64,000 nucleotides of DNA from an uncultured Prevotella sp. (lineage in GTDB: Bacteria > Bacteroidota > Bacteroidia > Bacteroidales > Bacteroidaceae), in NCBI GenBank assembly GCA_946183415.1, contig CAMHAM010000006.1, positions 1 to 64,000 on the forward strand. The letters are read 5' to 3'. Made by a program: the position numbers and the translations under genes. This document shows, piece by piece, positions 33,192-43,748 of the stretch (its first letter is position 1; every line of letters begins with the position of its first letter). Below the pieces are notes generated by a model. It was not told the DNA's origin, did no database searches, and saw nothing but the letters and a program-made list of their open reading frames with translations.

Positions 33192-34205
33192 CTATTTAAC
33201 ATTTCCAACTTTTACAAGATACTCTGCAATCTGCACAGCATTGAGGGCTGCACCCTTGCGGATCTGATCGCCAGAGAGCCAGAATGTCAGACCATTCTCA
33301 TCACTCAGATCCTTACGAATACGACCTACATAGACATCATCCTTACCAGCCGTCTCGAGTGGCATGGGATAAGTCAGAGTAGCAGGATCGTCCTTCAGCG
33401 TACAACCAGGAGCTGCGGCAATCGCCTTCTGAGCCTCCTCGACGCTGATAGGCTTCTCTGTCTCAATCCATACAGACTCTGAGTGAGAGCGCAGTGAGCT
33501 GACACGTACACACATAGCCGAACACTTGGCATCGGTATGCATGATCTTACGAGTCTCATTGAACATTTTCATCTCCTCCTTCGTGTAACCATTAGGCTGG
33601 AACACATCTATCTGGGGAATCACATTGTAAGCCAACTGGTGGGCAAACTTCTTGATGGTCTTTACCTCTCCCTCTTCAACCATCTCCTTATACTGCTGCT
33701 GGAGCTCAGCCATAGCGGCTGCACCTGCACCAGAAGCACTCTGATAAGAGGCCACATGGATGCGCTTGATATGAGAAATATTCTCCAGCGGCTGGAGAAC
33801 TACGACCATCATAATAGTAGTACAGTTAGGATTGGCAATGATGCCACGGGGACGGTTCAGCGCATCCTCGGCATTGCACTCAGGCACTACGAGGGGCACG
33901 TCGTCGTCCATACGGAAAGCACTCGAGTTATCGATCATCACAGCACCATACTTCGTGATGGTCTCAGCAAACTCCTTAGAGGTACCTGCACCAGCACTGG
34001 TGAAGGCGATATCTACATCCTTGAAGTCATCGTTATGCTGAAGCAACTTCACTTCTATCTCCTTTCCCTTGAAAGTGTATTTACGTCCGGCGCTGCGCTC
34101 TGAGCCAAACAATACCAGTTCGTCCATGGGGAAATCTCTCTCAGCGAGAATGCGCAGGAACTCCTGTCCTACGGCGCCACTCGCTCCAACAATTGCTACT
34201 TTCAT
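33192..34205 (-). CDS. asd: aspartate-semialdehyde dehydrogenase
   Basis: 337 aa, full length. NADP-binding [12 protein letters not shown] at the N-terminus, active-site Cys in [12 protein letters not shown] (about residue 129), and [12 protein letters not shown]. It reduces aspartyl phosphate to aspartate semialdehyde, the branch point to lysine/diaminopimelate, threonine and methionine. It has its own promoter and shares the intergenic space with the divergent antiporter gene. Confidence 0.95.
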   Translation of the reverse strand: MKVAIVGASGAVGQEFLRILAERDFPMDELVLFGSERSAGRKYTFKGKEIEVKLLQHNDDFKDVDIAFTSAGAGTSKEFAETITKYGAVMIDNSSAFRMDDDVPLVVPECNAEDALNRPRGIIANPNCTTIMMVVVLQPLENISHIKRIHVASYQSASGAGAAAMAELQQQYKEMVEEGEVKTIKKFAHQLAYNVIPQIDVFQPNGYTKEEMKMFNETRKIMHTDAKCSAMCVRVSSLRSHSESVWIETEKPISVEEAQKAIAAAPGCTLKDDPATLTYPMPLETAGKDDVYVGRIRKDLSDENGLTFWLSGDQIRKGAALNAVQIAEYLVKVGNVK

Positions 34206-34240
34206 CTTGCCTAATCGTTTAAATGGTTACAATTTGGCTG

Positions 34241-34299
34241 CAAAGGTACGATTTAGTGAGCAAAAAACCAAATTTATACGAAAAAAATGCCTACCTTTG
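34241..34299. promoter_or_regulatory. divergent promoters of asd and the antiporter
   Basis: TACCTTTG on the minus strand (34241-34248) for asd and TACCTTTG on the + strand (34292-34299) for the antiporter, both followed by GC. The + element is only 8 bp from the ATG at 34308, so that mRNA is almost leaderless; the longer open frame from 34287 is excluded by this. Confidence 0.6.
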
Positions 34300-34307
34300 C
34301 AACCGAA

Positions 34308-36434
34308 ATGACAATATTAACATCATATTTTCCGATTACAGACCCCACATTCGTCTTTTTTGTGGTGCTGATGATTATCCTGTTTGCCCCTATCGTCATG
34401 AGTAAGCTGCGTATTCCGCATATCATCGGTATGGTGCTGGCTGGTGTGCTCATCGGGCAATATGGTTTTCATATTCTGGAGCGCGACAACTCGTTTGAAC
34501 TCTTCGGGCGCGTAGGTCTTTACTATATCATGTTCCTCGCAGGACTGGAGATGGACATGGAGGGCGTGAAGAAAAACTCCAGGAGATTTATCATCTTCGG
34601 ACTACTCACCTGTCTGGTGCCCCTGATTCTGACCTACATCATGGCTATCACCACTCTCCACTATTCGCCAGCAGCCTCATTCTTACTGGGATGTATCATG
34701 GCGTCGAACACGCTGATAGCCTACCCCATCATCGGGCGCTACGGTCTGCAGCGCCATCAGAGTGTGACTCTCAGCGTGGGTTCTTCGATGATTTCATTGT
34801 TCCTCGCTCTGGTGATGCTCGCAGCTATATCGGGCTCGTTCAGCAAGAACAGCAACTGGCTGTTCTGGATTCTGTTCGTCATCAAGTTCGCAGCTTTCTG
34901 TGTGGGCAGTGTCATTCTGATACCTAAGATGACGCGCTACTTCCTGCGTCGTTACAGCGATGCAGTGATGCAGTATATCTTCGTGCTGGGTATCATGTTC
35001 TTGAGTGCAGCTCTGTCGTCTGTTATCGGTATCGAGGGTGTCTTCGGTGCATTCTTTTCAGGTTTGATACTCAACAGGTATATCCCCCACGTTTCCCCCC
35101 TCATGAATCGCATCGAGTTTATCGGTAATGCACTGTTCATCCCTTATTTCCTGATTGGTGTGGGCATGCTTATCAATGTCAGAATCCTGTTCTCAAGTGC
35201 CCATATACTGTGGATTGTGATTCTCATCGTCTTCATCGGAACTTTCGGAAAGGCCTTGGCAGCCTATATCTCCAGTCTGTTGTTCAGACTGCCAAAGGCT
35301 GATGGGCACATGATGTTTGGCTTGACCTCAGCCCATGCTGCAGGTGCTATCGCGATGGTGATGGTGGGAATGAGGCTCGAGGTGGCGCCAGGTGAATACC
35401 TCGTGAGCGACGATATGCTCAATGGGGTGGTCATGATGATTCTCTTCACGTGTGTGATCAGTACGCTGATGACGGAACATGCCTCACAGCAGATCATCAT
35501 CCAGGAGAAGAGTCATCTGACGGCAGAGACGCCCAAGGATGATGACGAGAAAATCCTGCTTTGCGTCAAGTATCCTGATATTGCCCCGCATCTGCTCTAT
35601 CTCGCCATGCTGATACGTAACCAGCGCCTGGGCAGAGATCTCGTAGCGCTGAATGTGGTATATGACGATGAAAACAGCAATGCTTCCAGAGAACAGGGCA
35701 TAAGGCTTCTGGAAAAACTCCAGCAGTCGGCAAGTGCTTCAGAGGTAAAAGTACAGACACAGGTGCGTCTCGCCACGAATATCGCTAATGGTATCAAACA
35801 CGCTTTCCGCGAGTTTGCTTGCTCTGAGATTGTGATGGGTATGCACGTCCATACTGATATCAACCCCAGATTCTGGGGAGAGTTTATCCAGAGTCTTTAC
35901 AATGGCCTGAACCGTCAGATTATGTTGACGCGTTTTGTACAGCCAATGTCGACATTGCGCCGTATCCAGGTGGCAGTACCTTCAAGGGCTGAGTTTGAAC
36001 CTGGCTTCCATCGTTGGCTAGAACGCTTGAGTCGCCTGGCAGGAGAGTTGGATTGCCGTATCCAGTTTCATGGTCGCAGTGAGTCGTTGGTACTGATTGC
36101 CCAATATGTGAACAACCGCCATTCCAACGTCAGGGCCGAATATACGCCTATGGAGCATTGGAATGAGTTGCCAAAACTGGCTGCTGGTATCGCTGAAGAC
36201 CATCTGTTCGTCGTTGTGACAGCCCGTAAGGGTACTATTTCCTATAAGAATGCCTTGGAACGACTGCCTGACGAACTGCAAAAGCACTTCTCAGGCAAGA
36301 ACCTGATGATTATCTTCCCTGATCAGTTCGGTAACACGAAGGATGAACGCATGAGCTTCACCGAGGCCCAGCACCATGAGGAGAAGAGCATCTACGACAC
36401 GATTCTTCGTTGGATTCACGAAAGGAAAAAATGA
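34308..36434 (+). CDS. CPA2-type cation/proton antiporter with C-terminal Usp-like domain
   Basis: 708 aa. About twelve hydrophobic helices in the first 400 residues with IIGMVLAGVLIGQYGFHIL and GIEGVFGAFFSGLIL, as in KefB/NhaS-like Na+(K+)/H+ antiporters. The remaining 300 residues are soluble (DDDEKILLCVKYPDIAPHLL onward) and resemble universal-stress-protein domains found in this family. It exchanges monovalent cations for protons in the inner membrane. It is followed 21 bp later by a LolD-like gene. Confidence 0.85.
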   Translation: MTILTSYFPITDPTFVFFVVLMIILFAPIVMSKLRIPHIIGMVLAGVLIGQYGFHILERDNSFELFGRVGLYYIMFLAGLEMDMEGVKKNSRRFIIFGLLTCLVPLILTYIMAITTLHYSPAASFLLGCIMASNTLIAYPIIGRYGLQRHQSVTLSVGSSMISLFLALVMLAAISGSFSKNSNWLFWILFVIKFAAFCVGSVILIPKMTRYFLRRYSDAVMQYIFVLGIMFLSAALSSVIGIEGVFGAFFSGLILNRYIPHVSPLMNRIEFIGNALFIPYFLIGVGMLINVRILFSSAHILWIVILIVFIGTFGKALAAYISSLLFRLPKADGHMMFGLTSAHAAGAIAMVMVGMRLEVAPGEYLVSDDMLNGVVMMILFTCVISTLMTEHASQQIIIQEKSHLTAETPKDDDEKILLCVKYPDIAPHLLYLAMLIRNQRLGRDLVALNVVYDDENSNASREQGIRLLEKLQQSASASEVKVQTQVRLATNIANGIKHAFREFACSEIVMGMHVHTDINPRFWGEFIQSLYNGLNRQIMLTRFVQPMSTLRRIQVAVPSRAEFEPGFHRWLERLSRLAGELDCRIQFHGRSESLVLIAQYVNNRHSNVRAEYTPMEHWNELPKLAAGIAEDHLFVVVTARKGTISYKNALERLPDELQKHFSGKNLMIIFPDQFGNTKDERMSFTEAQHHEEKSIYDTILRWIHERKK

Positions 36435-36455
36435 GAAATTGAAAATAATGAAGTA

Positions 36456-37148
36456 ATGATTGACGTTAAGAATATCACCAAGAGCTTTGGCTCACTGCAA
36501 GTACTGAAAGGCATCGACCTCCATATCGATAAAGGCGAGGTGGTGAGTATCGTTGGACCCAGTGGCGCTGGCAAGACCACGCTGCTGCAGATCATTGGCA
36601 CACTGGATCGTCCTGACAGCGGACAAGTCATCGTAGATGGCATTGACACCAGCAAGCTCTCCACCAAAAAACTGGCAGACTTCCGTAATCAGCACTTGGG
36701 CTTCGTGTTCCAGTTCCATCAGCTGCTGCCAGAGTTTACGGCTATCGAGAACATCATGATCCCTGCGTATATCGCTGGTGTATCGCAAAAACAAGCCAAG
36801 TCACGAGCCAAGGAACTACTGGACTTCATGGGACTCTCAGACCGTGCCACCCATAAGCCCAATGAACTATCAGGAGGTGAGAAACAGCGTGTAGCTGTGG
36901 CACGTGCACTGGTGAACAACCCTGCCGTCATCCTCGCTGACGAGCCTTCAGGTTCTCTCGACACGAAAAACAAGGAAGAGCTTCATCAACTGTTTTTCGA
37001 TTTGCGTGATAAGTTCGGACAGACCTTCGTCATTGTGACACATGATGAAAATCTGGCAACCATTACAGACCGTACCATCCATTTAAAAGACGGAATCATA
37101 TGCTCAAACTCGGAGATTACAACACCCTCAGAATCGTTAAGTCTGTAG
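36456..37148 (+). CDS. lolD: LolD-like ABC transporter ATPase
   Basis: 230 aa. Walker [12 protein letters not shown]-loop [13 protein letters not shown], signature [15 protein letters not shown], Walker [13 protein letters not shown] and H-loop THDENLA. The Q-loop and the 'SGSLD' ending match the LolD/MacB branch, which powers lipoprotein release or envelope export. No LolC/E permease gene is adjacent in the window. Its C-terminal end overlaps the CvfB-like gene by 49 bp. Confidence 0.8.
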   Translation: MIDVKNITKSFGSLQVLKGIDLHIDKGEVVSIVGPSGAGKTTLLQIIGTLDRPDSGQVIVDGIDTSKLSTKKLADFRNQHLGFVFQFHQLLPEFTAIENIMIPAYIAGVSQKQAKSRAKELLDFMGLSDRATHKPNELSGGEKQRVAVARALVNNPAVILADEPSGSLDTKNKEELHQLFFDLRDKFGQTFVIVTHDENLATITDRTIHLKDGIICSNSEITTPSESLSL

Positions 37149-37942
37149 AATTCGGGCTCTACCTCGATGGCGGTAAGGAAGGTGAGATCCTGCTTCCCCA
37201 GCGCTATGTGACGAAAGATATGCATATCGGTGATGAGATAGAAGTGTTTATCTATCTCGATCAGGAAGAGCGCCCTGTAGCCACCACAGAGCATCCCTAC
37301 GCAAAAGTGGGAGAGTTTGCCAGTCTCGAGGTAGCATGGGTCAACCAATACGGAGCTTTTCTGAAATGGGGACTGATGAAAGACCTCTTCTGTCCGTTCC
37401 GTGAACAGAAGAAACGTATGGAACAGGGGCAACGCCATATTGTATATATTAAGGTAGACGAGGACAGCTACCGACTGATGGCAACAGCAAAGGTGGAGAA
37501 ACAGCTTCGTATCCCAACTGCCGAAGACCTGCCTTCACTCACCCATGGTACAGCTGTAGATGTGCTCGTATGGCAAAAGACCGATCTGGGTTTCAAGGTG
37601 ATTATCGACAATAAGTTCCAGGGACAGATCTACGATAACCAGATTTTCCAACCGTTGCACAGCGGCGACCGTTTGACTGCCTATGTAGATCATGTACGTC
37701 AGGATGGGAAGATTGACCTGACACTTCAGCAGACAGGCCGCCAGCACACTCTCGACTTCGCTGAGGTACTGCTGCGCTATCTTTACGAGAACGACGGTCA
37801 TTGTAACCTCGGCGACAAATCGCCTGCAGAACTAATCTACGACCGTTTCCAGGTCTCCAAGAAAGCCTACAAGAAAGCCATCGGTGATCTCTATCGCCGA
37901 CGGCTGATTACTATTTCTGACGAAGGAATAAACCTCGTTTAG
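37100..37942 (+). CDS. CvfB-like S1-domain RNA-binding protein
   Basis: 280 aa with repeated S1-like OB folds: [40 protein letters not shown] and [20 protein letters not shown]. The C-terminal winged helix is [18 protein letters not shown], as in CvfB proteins, which bind RNA and influence expression of many genes. It starts inside lolD, so translation is probably coupled. It ends convergently with the outer-membrane protein gene by a 4-bp overlap. Confidence 0.85.
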   Translation: MLKLGDYNTLRIVKSVEFGLYLDGGKEGEILLPQRYVTKDMHIGDEIEVFIYLDQEERPVATTEHPYAKVGEFASLEVAWVNQYGAFLKWGLMKDLFCPFREQKKRMEQGQRHIVYIKVDEDSYRLMATAKVEKQLRIPTAEDLPSLTHGTAVDVLVWQKTDLGFKVIIDNKFQGQIYDNQIFQPLHSGDRLTAYVDHVRQDGKIDLTLQQTGRQHTLDFAEVLLRYLYENDGHCNLGDKSPAELIYDRFQVSKKAYKKAIGDLYRRRLITISDEGINLV

Positions 37943-38805
37943 AAGATTCGCCCCACTAAGCGGAAACTCAGGACAGGGAACACCTTGATCCTGCTGACTA
38001 TGCTGAGGACATCGTCGAGCTCTTCGCCTACCTTATCTGGTTTCAGCTTTTCACCGTTGACCATGACTGTTGGACTTCCCCAGAACTGTACGCCCATGTC
38101 AAACTGGCAACCTATACGTTTACGAGGCACAGCACGTCCGAAGCCCAATCCCAGATAAGGACGGAAACCTGACACTCTGATACGGGCATCAATATTTCCA
38201 TTCTCATCAGGCGCAATGAAATAATCGCCTAAGACGAGTCCTATGGGCTGCAGGTTATTCCTCTCGACCACCTCCTGAGCATCAGGATTCTCCATGGCAT
38301 TATTCCATAAAGTGACAGGTATCAGACTACCTTCATGACGATTATGAATGTCGATGACTGTTCCAGTACCCAGATGGAAACCTGTTGTCAAATGGAAATT
38401 GCTGCTGTGAGGGAAGGGATAATAGTCTATCAAGAGATGTCCAGCTGTCAGTTTCGGCTTAATGTGCATAGACATGACTTCAGGCATCTCCATGGGCACC
38501 TGTTCATCCTCCGAAAGCACCTCATTCAGTTCCTGGACATACTTTGCAATATCTCCTGGCTCCCAATTCTGGATTCTGGAAGCCAAGTGAAGATTGGAAC
38601 GCAACTTAAGAATCGGCCACAAGTTAACACCAGCCCTCAGTCCGAAATAAGGGGTTAAAACAGTAGAGACATTAATGCCAAGGGCTGTTGTCCCGACACT
38701 AATGCCTATACCAAAATGGTTGAAAATCAATTGGTCTTCTTCCTGTGCAGAGGCAGGAGTCAGGCTCATACCTAAGAAGGCGAATATGACCAATAGTTTT
38801 TTCAT
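37939..38805 (-). CDS. outer-membrane beta-barrel-like protein, 288 aa
   Basis: A cleavable signal peptide (MKKLLVIFAFLGMSLTPASA-Q) is followed by alternating hydrophobic strands (LIFNHFGIGISVGTTALGIN, GFRPYLGLGFGRAVPR) and a final [11 protein letters not shown] ending with Phe, as outer-membrane barrels do. Family not recognised. Located 9 bp after asnS on the same strand, so it may be co-transcribed with it. Confidence 0.6.
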   Translation of the reverse strand: MKKLLVIFAFLGMSLTPASAQEEDQLIFNHFGIGISVGTTALGINVSTVLTPYFGLRAGVNLWPILKLRSNLHLASRIQNWEPGDIAKYVQELNEVLSEDEQVPMEMPEVMSMHIKPKLTAGHLLIDYYPFPHSSNFHLTTGFHLGTGTVIDIHNRHEGSLIPVTLWNNAMENPDAQEVVERNNLQPIGLVLGDYFIAPDENGNIDARIRVSGFRPYLGLGFGRAVPRKRIGCQFDMGVQFWGSPTVMVNGEKLKPDKVGEELDDVLSIVSRIKVFPVLSFRLVGRIF

Positions 38806-38814
38806 CTCTTTGCT

Positions 38815-40254
38815 TTAGAACTCTGCGCTCTTCGGTGTTCTCGGAAACGGGATAACGTCGCGGATGTTCTGCATACCTGTTACGAACAGGATGAGACGCT
38901 CGAAACCAAGACCGAAACCAGCATGCGGACAAGAGCCCCACTTGCGGGTATCGATATACCACCAGAGGTGGGTTTGATCCATCTCGCGGCGATTGATCTC
39001 ACCCATCAACTTATCGTAGCTCTCCTCGCGGACACTACCGCCAATAATCTCACCAATCTGTGGGAAGAGTACATCGGTACCCTGCATCGTAGGTCCAGGA
39101 GCAACAGCGCCCTTATAACCTACAGAACCGCCATCGGCAGTATCCTCGTTCTGCTTCATATAGAACGACTTGAAGGCACGTGGATAGTCAGTCATGATGA
39201 CAGGCTTCTTAAAGTGCTCCTCAACAAGATAACGCTCGTGTTCAGAAGCGAGGTCATCGCCCCAGTTGCAGGGGAACTCAAACTTCTTGCCATTCTTGAT
39301 GGCCTCCTGAAGGATATTAATACCCTCAGTGTAAGGCAGGCGAACGAAGGTGTCCTTCAAAACGCTTTCCAAGCGAGCAATTAAAGTCTTGTCGATCATC
39401 TGATTCAGGAAAGCGAGGTCATCCTTACAGTTGTCAAGTGCCCAACGAACACAGTACTTGATGAAGTCTTCTTCGAGATCCATCAACTCTTCCTGATCCA
39501 GGAAAGCGACCTCGGGCTCAACCATCCAGAACTCTGCCAGATGACGAGGCGTATTGGAGTTCTCTGCACGGAATGTAGGACCAAAGGTATAGATAGCACC
39601 CAGTGCAGTGGCACCAAGCTCACCCTCAAGCTGTCCTGATACCGTCAGCGACGTCTGCTCTCCAAAGAAATCATCATCGTAGATAATCTTTCCCTGTTCG
39701 TCCTTCTTCAGGTCGTAGAGGTTTTTGGTAGTCACCTGGAACATGTTACCAGCTCCCTCACAGTCGCTGGCTGTAATCAGCGGGGTGTGGAAGTAGAAGA
39801 ATCCGTGCTCATGGAAATAGGTATGTATAGCCATCGCCATGTTGTGACGGATACGCATCACGGCTCCAAAGGTGTTGGTACGCAGACGCATGTGGGCATT
39901 CTTACGCATCACCTCGAAGCTCTGGCCCTTCTTCTGCATAGGATAGGTATTATCGCAGAGACCATAGATCTCAATGGCGGTAGCCTGGATCTCACTGCTC
40001 TGTCCTGCACCTTGGCTCTCTACCAATGTTCCTTCTACACTGATGCAAGCACCTGTGGTGATCTGCTTCAGCATTTCCTCATCAAACTTGCTCGGATCGA
40101 CTACCACCTGTACGTTCTTAATCGTCGAACCATCATTCAGTGCGATAAAGTCTACAGCCTTTGAACTGCGGTGCGTACGCACCCAGCCTTTTACACAGAC
40201 GGCTTTACCGTATTCCGTGCTTTGCAGCACATCGATAATCTTAGTTCTTTTCAT
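38815..40254 (-). CDS. asnS: asparaginyl-tRNA synthetase
   Basis: 479 aa, full length. OB-fold anticodon-binding N-terminus ([20 protein letters not shown]), class II motif 2 with [21 protein letters not shown], and motif 3 [12 protein letters not shown] near the C-terminus. It charges tRNA-Asn with asparagine. Asp-specific features are absent, and 'HLAEFWMVE' is typical of AsnRS. Confidence 0.95.
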   Translation of the reverse strand: MKRTKIIDVLQSTEYGKAVCVKGWVRTHRSSKAVDFIALNDGSTIKNVQVVVDPSKFDEEMLKQITTGACISVEGTLVESQGAGQSSEIQATAIEIYGLCDNTYPMQKKGQSFEVMRKNAHMRLRTNTFGAVMRIRHNMAMAIHTYFHEHGFFYFHTPLITASDCEGAGNMFQVTTKNLYDLKKDEQGKIIYDDDFFGEQTSLTVSGQLEGELGATALGAIYTFGPTFRAENSNTPRHLAEFWMVEPEVAFLDQEELMDLEEDFIKYCVRWALDNCKDDLAFLNQMIDKTLIARLESVLKDTFVRLPYTEGINILQEAIKNGKKFEFPCNWGDDLASEHERYLVEEHFKKPVIMTDYPRAFKSFYMKQNEDTADGGSVGYKGAVAPGPTMQGTDVLFPQIGEIIGGSVREESYDKLMGEINRREMDQTHLWWYIDTRKWGSCPHAGFGLGFERLILFVTGMQNIRDVIPFPRTPKSAEF

Positions 40255-40297
40255 TTTATCTTATATTTCTAGGAATACCTAGGACAGCCTAGGATGT

Positions 40298-41638
40298 TTA
40301 CTCATAAGCACCCATGCGCAGACGATCTACTTCCTCTTCTGTGAGGTAGCGCCAGTCGCCACGCTTCAGGTTCTTCTTGGTGAGTCCTGCAAACTGTACA
40401 CGATCGAGTTTCTGTACACGATAGCCCAGAGCCTCGAAGATACGGCGAACGATACGGTTCCTGCCACTGTGGATCTCAATGCCCACCTGCTTCTTGTCAG
40501 TAGGATGAGCATACTGTACATCGTCAGCCTTGATCTCACCGTCGTCCAACTGTATGCCTTCAGTAATCTGCTGCAGGTCGTGAGCAGTTACATTCTTATC
40601 AAGGTATACATGATAGATCTTCTTCTTCAGGTACTTCGGATGTGTAAGCTTTGAAGCCAGGTCACCATCGTTAGTCAGAAGGAGGACACCTGTCGTGTTG
40701 CGGTCCAGACGGCCTACAGGGTAGATACGCTCAGGACAAGCGTTCTTCACGAGATCCATCACCGTCTTACGCTGCTGGGGGTCATCACTGGTTGTCACAT
40801 AATCCTTCGGTTTGTTCAGCAACACATATACCTTCTTCTCGATGGTAACAGGCTGATCGTGGAACTTTATCTCGTCTGTACGCAACACCTTGGTACCCAG
40901 TTCGGTAACAACCTCACCGTTCACCGTTACAACACCTGCTTGGATGAACTCATCAGCCTCGCGGCGGCTGCAGACACCTGCATTAGCCAGGAACTTATTC
41001 AGACGAAGCGGCTCATTGGGATCGAAGTTCACCTCCTTATACTCAATACGCTTCTTCATTGAATACTTTGCATTGGGATCATAGTCGGCAGTACGCTGGC
41101 GCGGACCTTTCTTGTAAGGTGCTGCTCCATAAGGTTTGCCATAGCCTCCCTGCTGGGGACGCTGACCATAACCGCCACCCTGAGGACGCTGACCATAACC
41201 GCCACCCTGAGGACGCTGACCATAGCCACCTCCCTGAGGACGCTGACCATAACCGCCACCCTGAGGACGCTGACCATAGCCACCACCCTGAGGACGCTGA
41301 CCATAGCCGCCACCCTGAGGACGCTGGCCATAACCGCCTCCCTGAGGACGCTGGCCATAACCGCCCTGACGCTGCTGCCCATAGTTACCTCCTGCATTAT
41401 AGTTATTACGTGGACGATAACCGCCATGCTGCTGAGGTGTGCTACTCTTTAAACCTGCACCAAAACCCTCAGGACGGAAACCTCCTTCGTCATTGTTGCT
41501 GCGATAGTTCGGACGCTCATAGGCTGGACGCTGTCCGGTGTGAATACGTGGACGTGGTGAACGTCCCGGACGGAACTCTTTCTGGAAGCCGTCTTGTGAA
41601 GTCTCTTCCTGCTTTTTCTCGTTGTTCTCGAAATCCAT
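40298..41638 (-). CDS. RluB/RsuA-type pseudouridine synthase with Gly-rich N-terminal repeats
   Basis: 446 aa. The first about 185 residues are low complexity, with eight copies of the nonapeptide GYGQRPQGG. An S4 domain follows (LNKFLANAGVCSRREADEFI), then the synthase domain with catalytic Asp in GRLDRNTTGVLLLTNDG and RNRIVRRIFEALGYRV. It isomerises uridine in 23S (RluB-like) or 16S rRNA. The Gly/Arg/Tyr-rich tail is a Bacteroidetes habit and may bind RNA or drive condensation. Confidence 0.88.
   Translation of the reverse strand: MDFENNEKKQEETSQDGFQKEFRPGRSPRPRIHTGQRPAYERPNYRSNNDEGGFRPEGFGAGLKSSTPQQHGGYRPRNNYNAGGNYGQQRQGGYGQRPQGGGYGQRPQGGGYGQRPQGGGYGQRPQGGGYGQRPQGGGYGQRPQGGGYGQRPQGGGYGQRPQQGGYGKPYGAAPYKKGPRQRTADYDPNAKYSMKKRIEYKEVNFDPNEPLRLNKFLANAGVCSRREADEFIQAGVVTVNGEVVTELGTKVLRTDEIKFHDQPVTIEKKVYVLLNKPKDYVTTSDDPQQRKTVMDLVKNACPERIYPVGRLDRNTTGVLLLTNDGDLASKLTHPKYLKKKIYHVYLDKNVTAHDLQQITEGIQLDDGEIKADDVQYAHPTDKKQVGIEIHSGRNRIVRRIFEALGYRVQKLDRVQFAGLTKKNLKRGDWRYLTEEEVDRLRMGAYE
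41140..41370. repeat. tandem 27-bp coding repeats of the pseudouridine synthase
   Basis: Eight near-identical 27-bp units encoding GYGQRPQGG with no spacers. Copy number is likely to vary between strains through slippage. Confidence 0.9.
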
Positions 41639-41687
41639 TGTTGTGTCTGTTTAAATTGTGATTATTATCTATTGTTGGTATGGTTGG

Positions 41688-43034
41688 TCAAATACCAGTA
41701 TAAGTTGCTGGCGTAATGGCACGAAGTTCCTCCTTCACTTCTTCACTGACCTCAAGGGTCTCGATGAAGTTACGGATCTTCTCACCCGTCAGCTTCTCAT
41801 TTGTTCGTGTTAATGCCTTCAGTGTCTCGTAAGGATTAGGATAAGCCTCACGACGAAGGATGGTCTGGATGGCCTCAGCCACTACAGCCCAGGTGTTTTC
41901 AAGATCCTCCTGCAGCTTCTCCTCGTTGAGAATAAGCTTACGAAGTCCCTTCAGGGTACTCTGGAACGCAATTAAAGCATGTCCCATGGGCACGCCGACA
42001 TTACGAAGTACGGTAGAGTCTGTCAGGTCGCGCTGCAGACGACTGACAGGCAGTTTGGCTGCCAGGAACTGCAGAATGGCATTTGCTATGCCGAGGTTAC
42101 CCTCGGAATTCTCGTAGTCGATAGGGTTCACCTTATGTGGCATGGCACTCGAGCCTACTTCGCCCGCCTTAATCTTCTGCTTGAAGTAATCCATTGAGAT
42201 ATACATCCAGAAGTCACGATCGAGATCGATGATAATCGTATTGATACGGCGCATGGCATCGAAGATGGCACCCAGCCAGTCGTAGTTGGATATCTGCGTC
42301 GTAAACTGCTCACGCTCAAGTCCCAGTTTCTCATTGACGAAGCTATTACCAAACTCACGCCAGTCATATTGGGGATAAGCCACATGATGGGCATTAAAGT
42401 TACCCGTAGCCCCTCCGAACTTCGCTGTCACTGGCGTCTCCTTCAGTGAACGCAACTGTTCTTCCAGACGATATACATACACCATCACCTCCTTACCCAG
42501 ACGAGTGGGTGAAGCAGGCTGTCCATGTGTCTTTGCCAGCATCGGGATATTCTTCCATTGCTCGGCATAATCATTCAGTTGCTCTATCAGCTCTTCGAGG
42601 AGCGGATAATACACCTGCTCAAGTGCCTCTTTAATGGAAAGGGGCACACTGGTGTTGTTGATGTCCTGTGAAGTCAGACCGAAATGGATAAACTCCTTAT
42701 AACCTTCGAAGCCTCCCATTTCATCGAGTTTCTCCTTGATAAAATACTCCACGGCCTTGACATCGTGATTAGTAACCTTCTCAATGTCTTTTACCCGCTG
42801 GGCATCAGCGGGAGTAAATGCGCGGTAAATGTCACGGAGTTGGTCGAACAGTGAATGGTTGATCTGTTGTAGTTGAGGCAATGGCAACTCGCACAATGTG
42901 ATGAAATACTCAATTTCCACACGTACTCTATACCTGATCAATGCATATTCAGAGAAATACTCTGCTAACGGCTCTGTCTTACTCCTGTAACGGCCATCAA
43001 TAGGCGAGATGGCTGTCAACATACTTAAATCCAT
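41688..43034 (-). CDS. purB: adenylosuccinate lyase
   Basis: 448 aa. Fumarase/aspartase superfamily with signature GEVGSSAMPHKVNPIDYENSE and catalytic KTHGQPASPTRLGKE. It carries out two steps of purine synthesis: SAICAR to AICAR, and adenylosuccinate to AMP. The start is the ATG at 43034 (MDLSMLTAISPIDGRY). Neighbour to the tRNA-Val terminator. Confidence 0.95.
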   Translation of the reverse strand: MDLSMLTAISPIDGRYRSKTEPLAEYFSEYALIRYRVRVEIEYFITLCELPLPQLQQINHSLFDQLRDIYRAFTPADAQRVKDIEKVTNHDVKAVEYFIKEKLDEMGGFEGYKEFIHFGLTSQDINNTSVPLSIKEALEQVYYPLLEELIEQLNDYAEQWKNIPMLAKTHGQPASPTRLGKEVMVYVYRLEEQLRSLKETPVTAKFGGATGNFNAHHVAYPQYDWREFGNSFVNEKLGLEREQFTTQISNYDWLGAIFDAMRRINTIIIDLDRDFWMYISMDYFKQKIKAGEVGSSAMPHKVNPIDYENSEGNLGIANAILQFLAAKLPVSRLQRDLTDSTVLRNVGVPMGHALIAFQSTLKGLRKLILNEEKLQEDLENTWAVVAEAIQTILRREAYPNPYETLKALTRTNEKLTGEKIRNFIETLEVSEEVKEELRAITPATYTGI

Positions 43035-43090
43035 GTCTTAAAATAAATAGTCCTAATATAGATAATTATCTTCTTTCCTAAATCTCTTCT

Positions 43091-43127
43091 AACCCAAAAC
43101 CGCAACCTCAACGGCTGCGGAAGGGTT
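43091..43127 (-). terminator. terminator of the first tRNA-Val
   Basis: On the minus strand AACCC TT CCGCA, loop, TGCGG TTTT GGGTT forms a two-part stem starting 12 nt after the tRNA 3' end. Confidence 0.55.
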
Positions 43128-43138
43128 CTTTTGTGTTG

Positions 43139-43213
43139 TGGGCGCTGAGGGATTCGAACCCCCGACCCTCTGCTTGTAAGGCAGATGCTCTAAACCAGCT
43201 GAGCTAAGCGCCC
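43139..43213 (-). tRNA. tRNA-Val (anticodon TAC), copy 1
   Basis: A 75-nt cloverleaf: acceptor GGGCGCT/AGCGCCC with discriminator A, D-arm AGCTCAGCTGGTTTAGAGC, anticodon loop CTTACAA (TAC), T-arm GGGTTCGAATCCC. CCA is not encoded. Promoter -7 TACCTTTG at 43229-43236. Identical to the copy at 45174-45248. Confidence 0.95.
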
Positions 43214-43293
43214 CTTCATTTGCGTCTGCAAAGGTAAGATAAAAAAATGAAACTGCAAAATTTCAACGCAGAAATTTTGCAGTTTCTATCAAA

Positions 43294-43719
43294 TTAAAGC
43301 TGATAAAGCTCGTTATCCGACATCAATTCAACCTTTTTCTCTGCTAAGATCTTCTCACAAGCATCGAGATCCGACGGACGGATGATGACATGAGCCACAT
43401 CTCCATTTGCAAAAGAGTACATATACTCGATGAAAACGCCGTTGTCAGATAGATGTCTCAGCACCACTGCCAGTGAACCACTCGTATTGGGGCACACAAA
43501 ACCAATCACGTCAGTAATCTTCACGGCGAAGTGAGCCTCCTTCAACACCTGATATGCCTTATCAGGATCAGAAACGATACAACGCAGGATGCCGAAGTCA
43601 CTGTTGTCGGCAATACTCATTGCGGAAAGGTTGATACCTGCTGCTCCAAGGGCATCAGTAACCTCTGTCAGTCTTCCAGACTTGTTCTCAAGGAAAATGG
43701 ATAGCTGTTTTGTTTTCAT
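43294..43719 (-). CDS. tandem ACT-domain protein
   Basis: 141 aa with two ACT-like units: MKTKQLSIFLENKSGRLTEV and, after residue 70, GFVCPNTSGSLAVVLRHLSD. ACT domains bind amino acids. Free-standing tandem ACT proteins next to phenylacetate-CoA ligase are common in Bacteroidetes and archaea, probably as a regulator of aromatic amino acid or arylacetate metabolism. The gap to the ligase gene is 29 bp, so they form one operon. Confidence 0.85.
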   Translation of the reverse strand: MKTKQLSIFLENKSGRLTEVTDALGAAGINLSAMSIADNSDFGILRCIVSDPDKAYQVLKEAHFAVKITDVIGFVCPNTSGSLAVVLRHLSDNGVFIEYMYSFANGDVAHVIIRPSDLDACEKILAEKKVELMSDNELYQL

Positions 43720-43748
43720 ATGCTTATAGTTTTTATCACCTTATTATA

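Noticed and set aside
41140..41370. Possible CRISPR-like array by the regular 27-bp repeats
   Set aside because: The units are contiguous with no spacers and code in frame for the nonapeptide of the pseudouridine synthase.
41059..41661. Antisense open frame with His/Asp/Ala repeats
   Set aside because: It is the complement of the Gly-rich coding tract and lies in a gene with strong evidence on the other strand.
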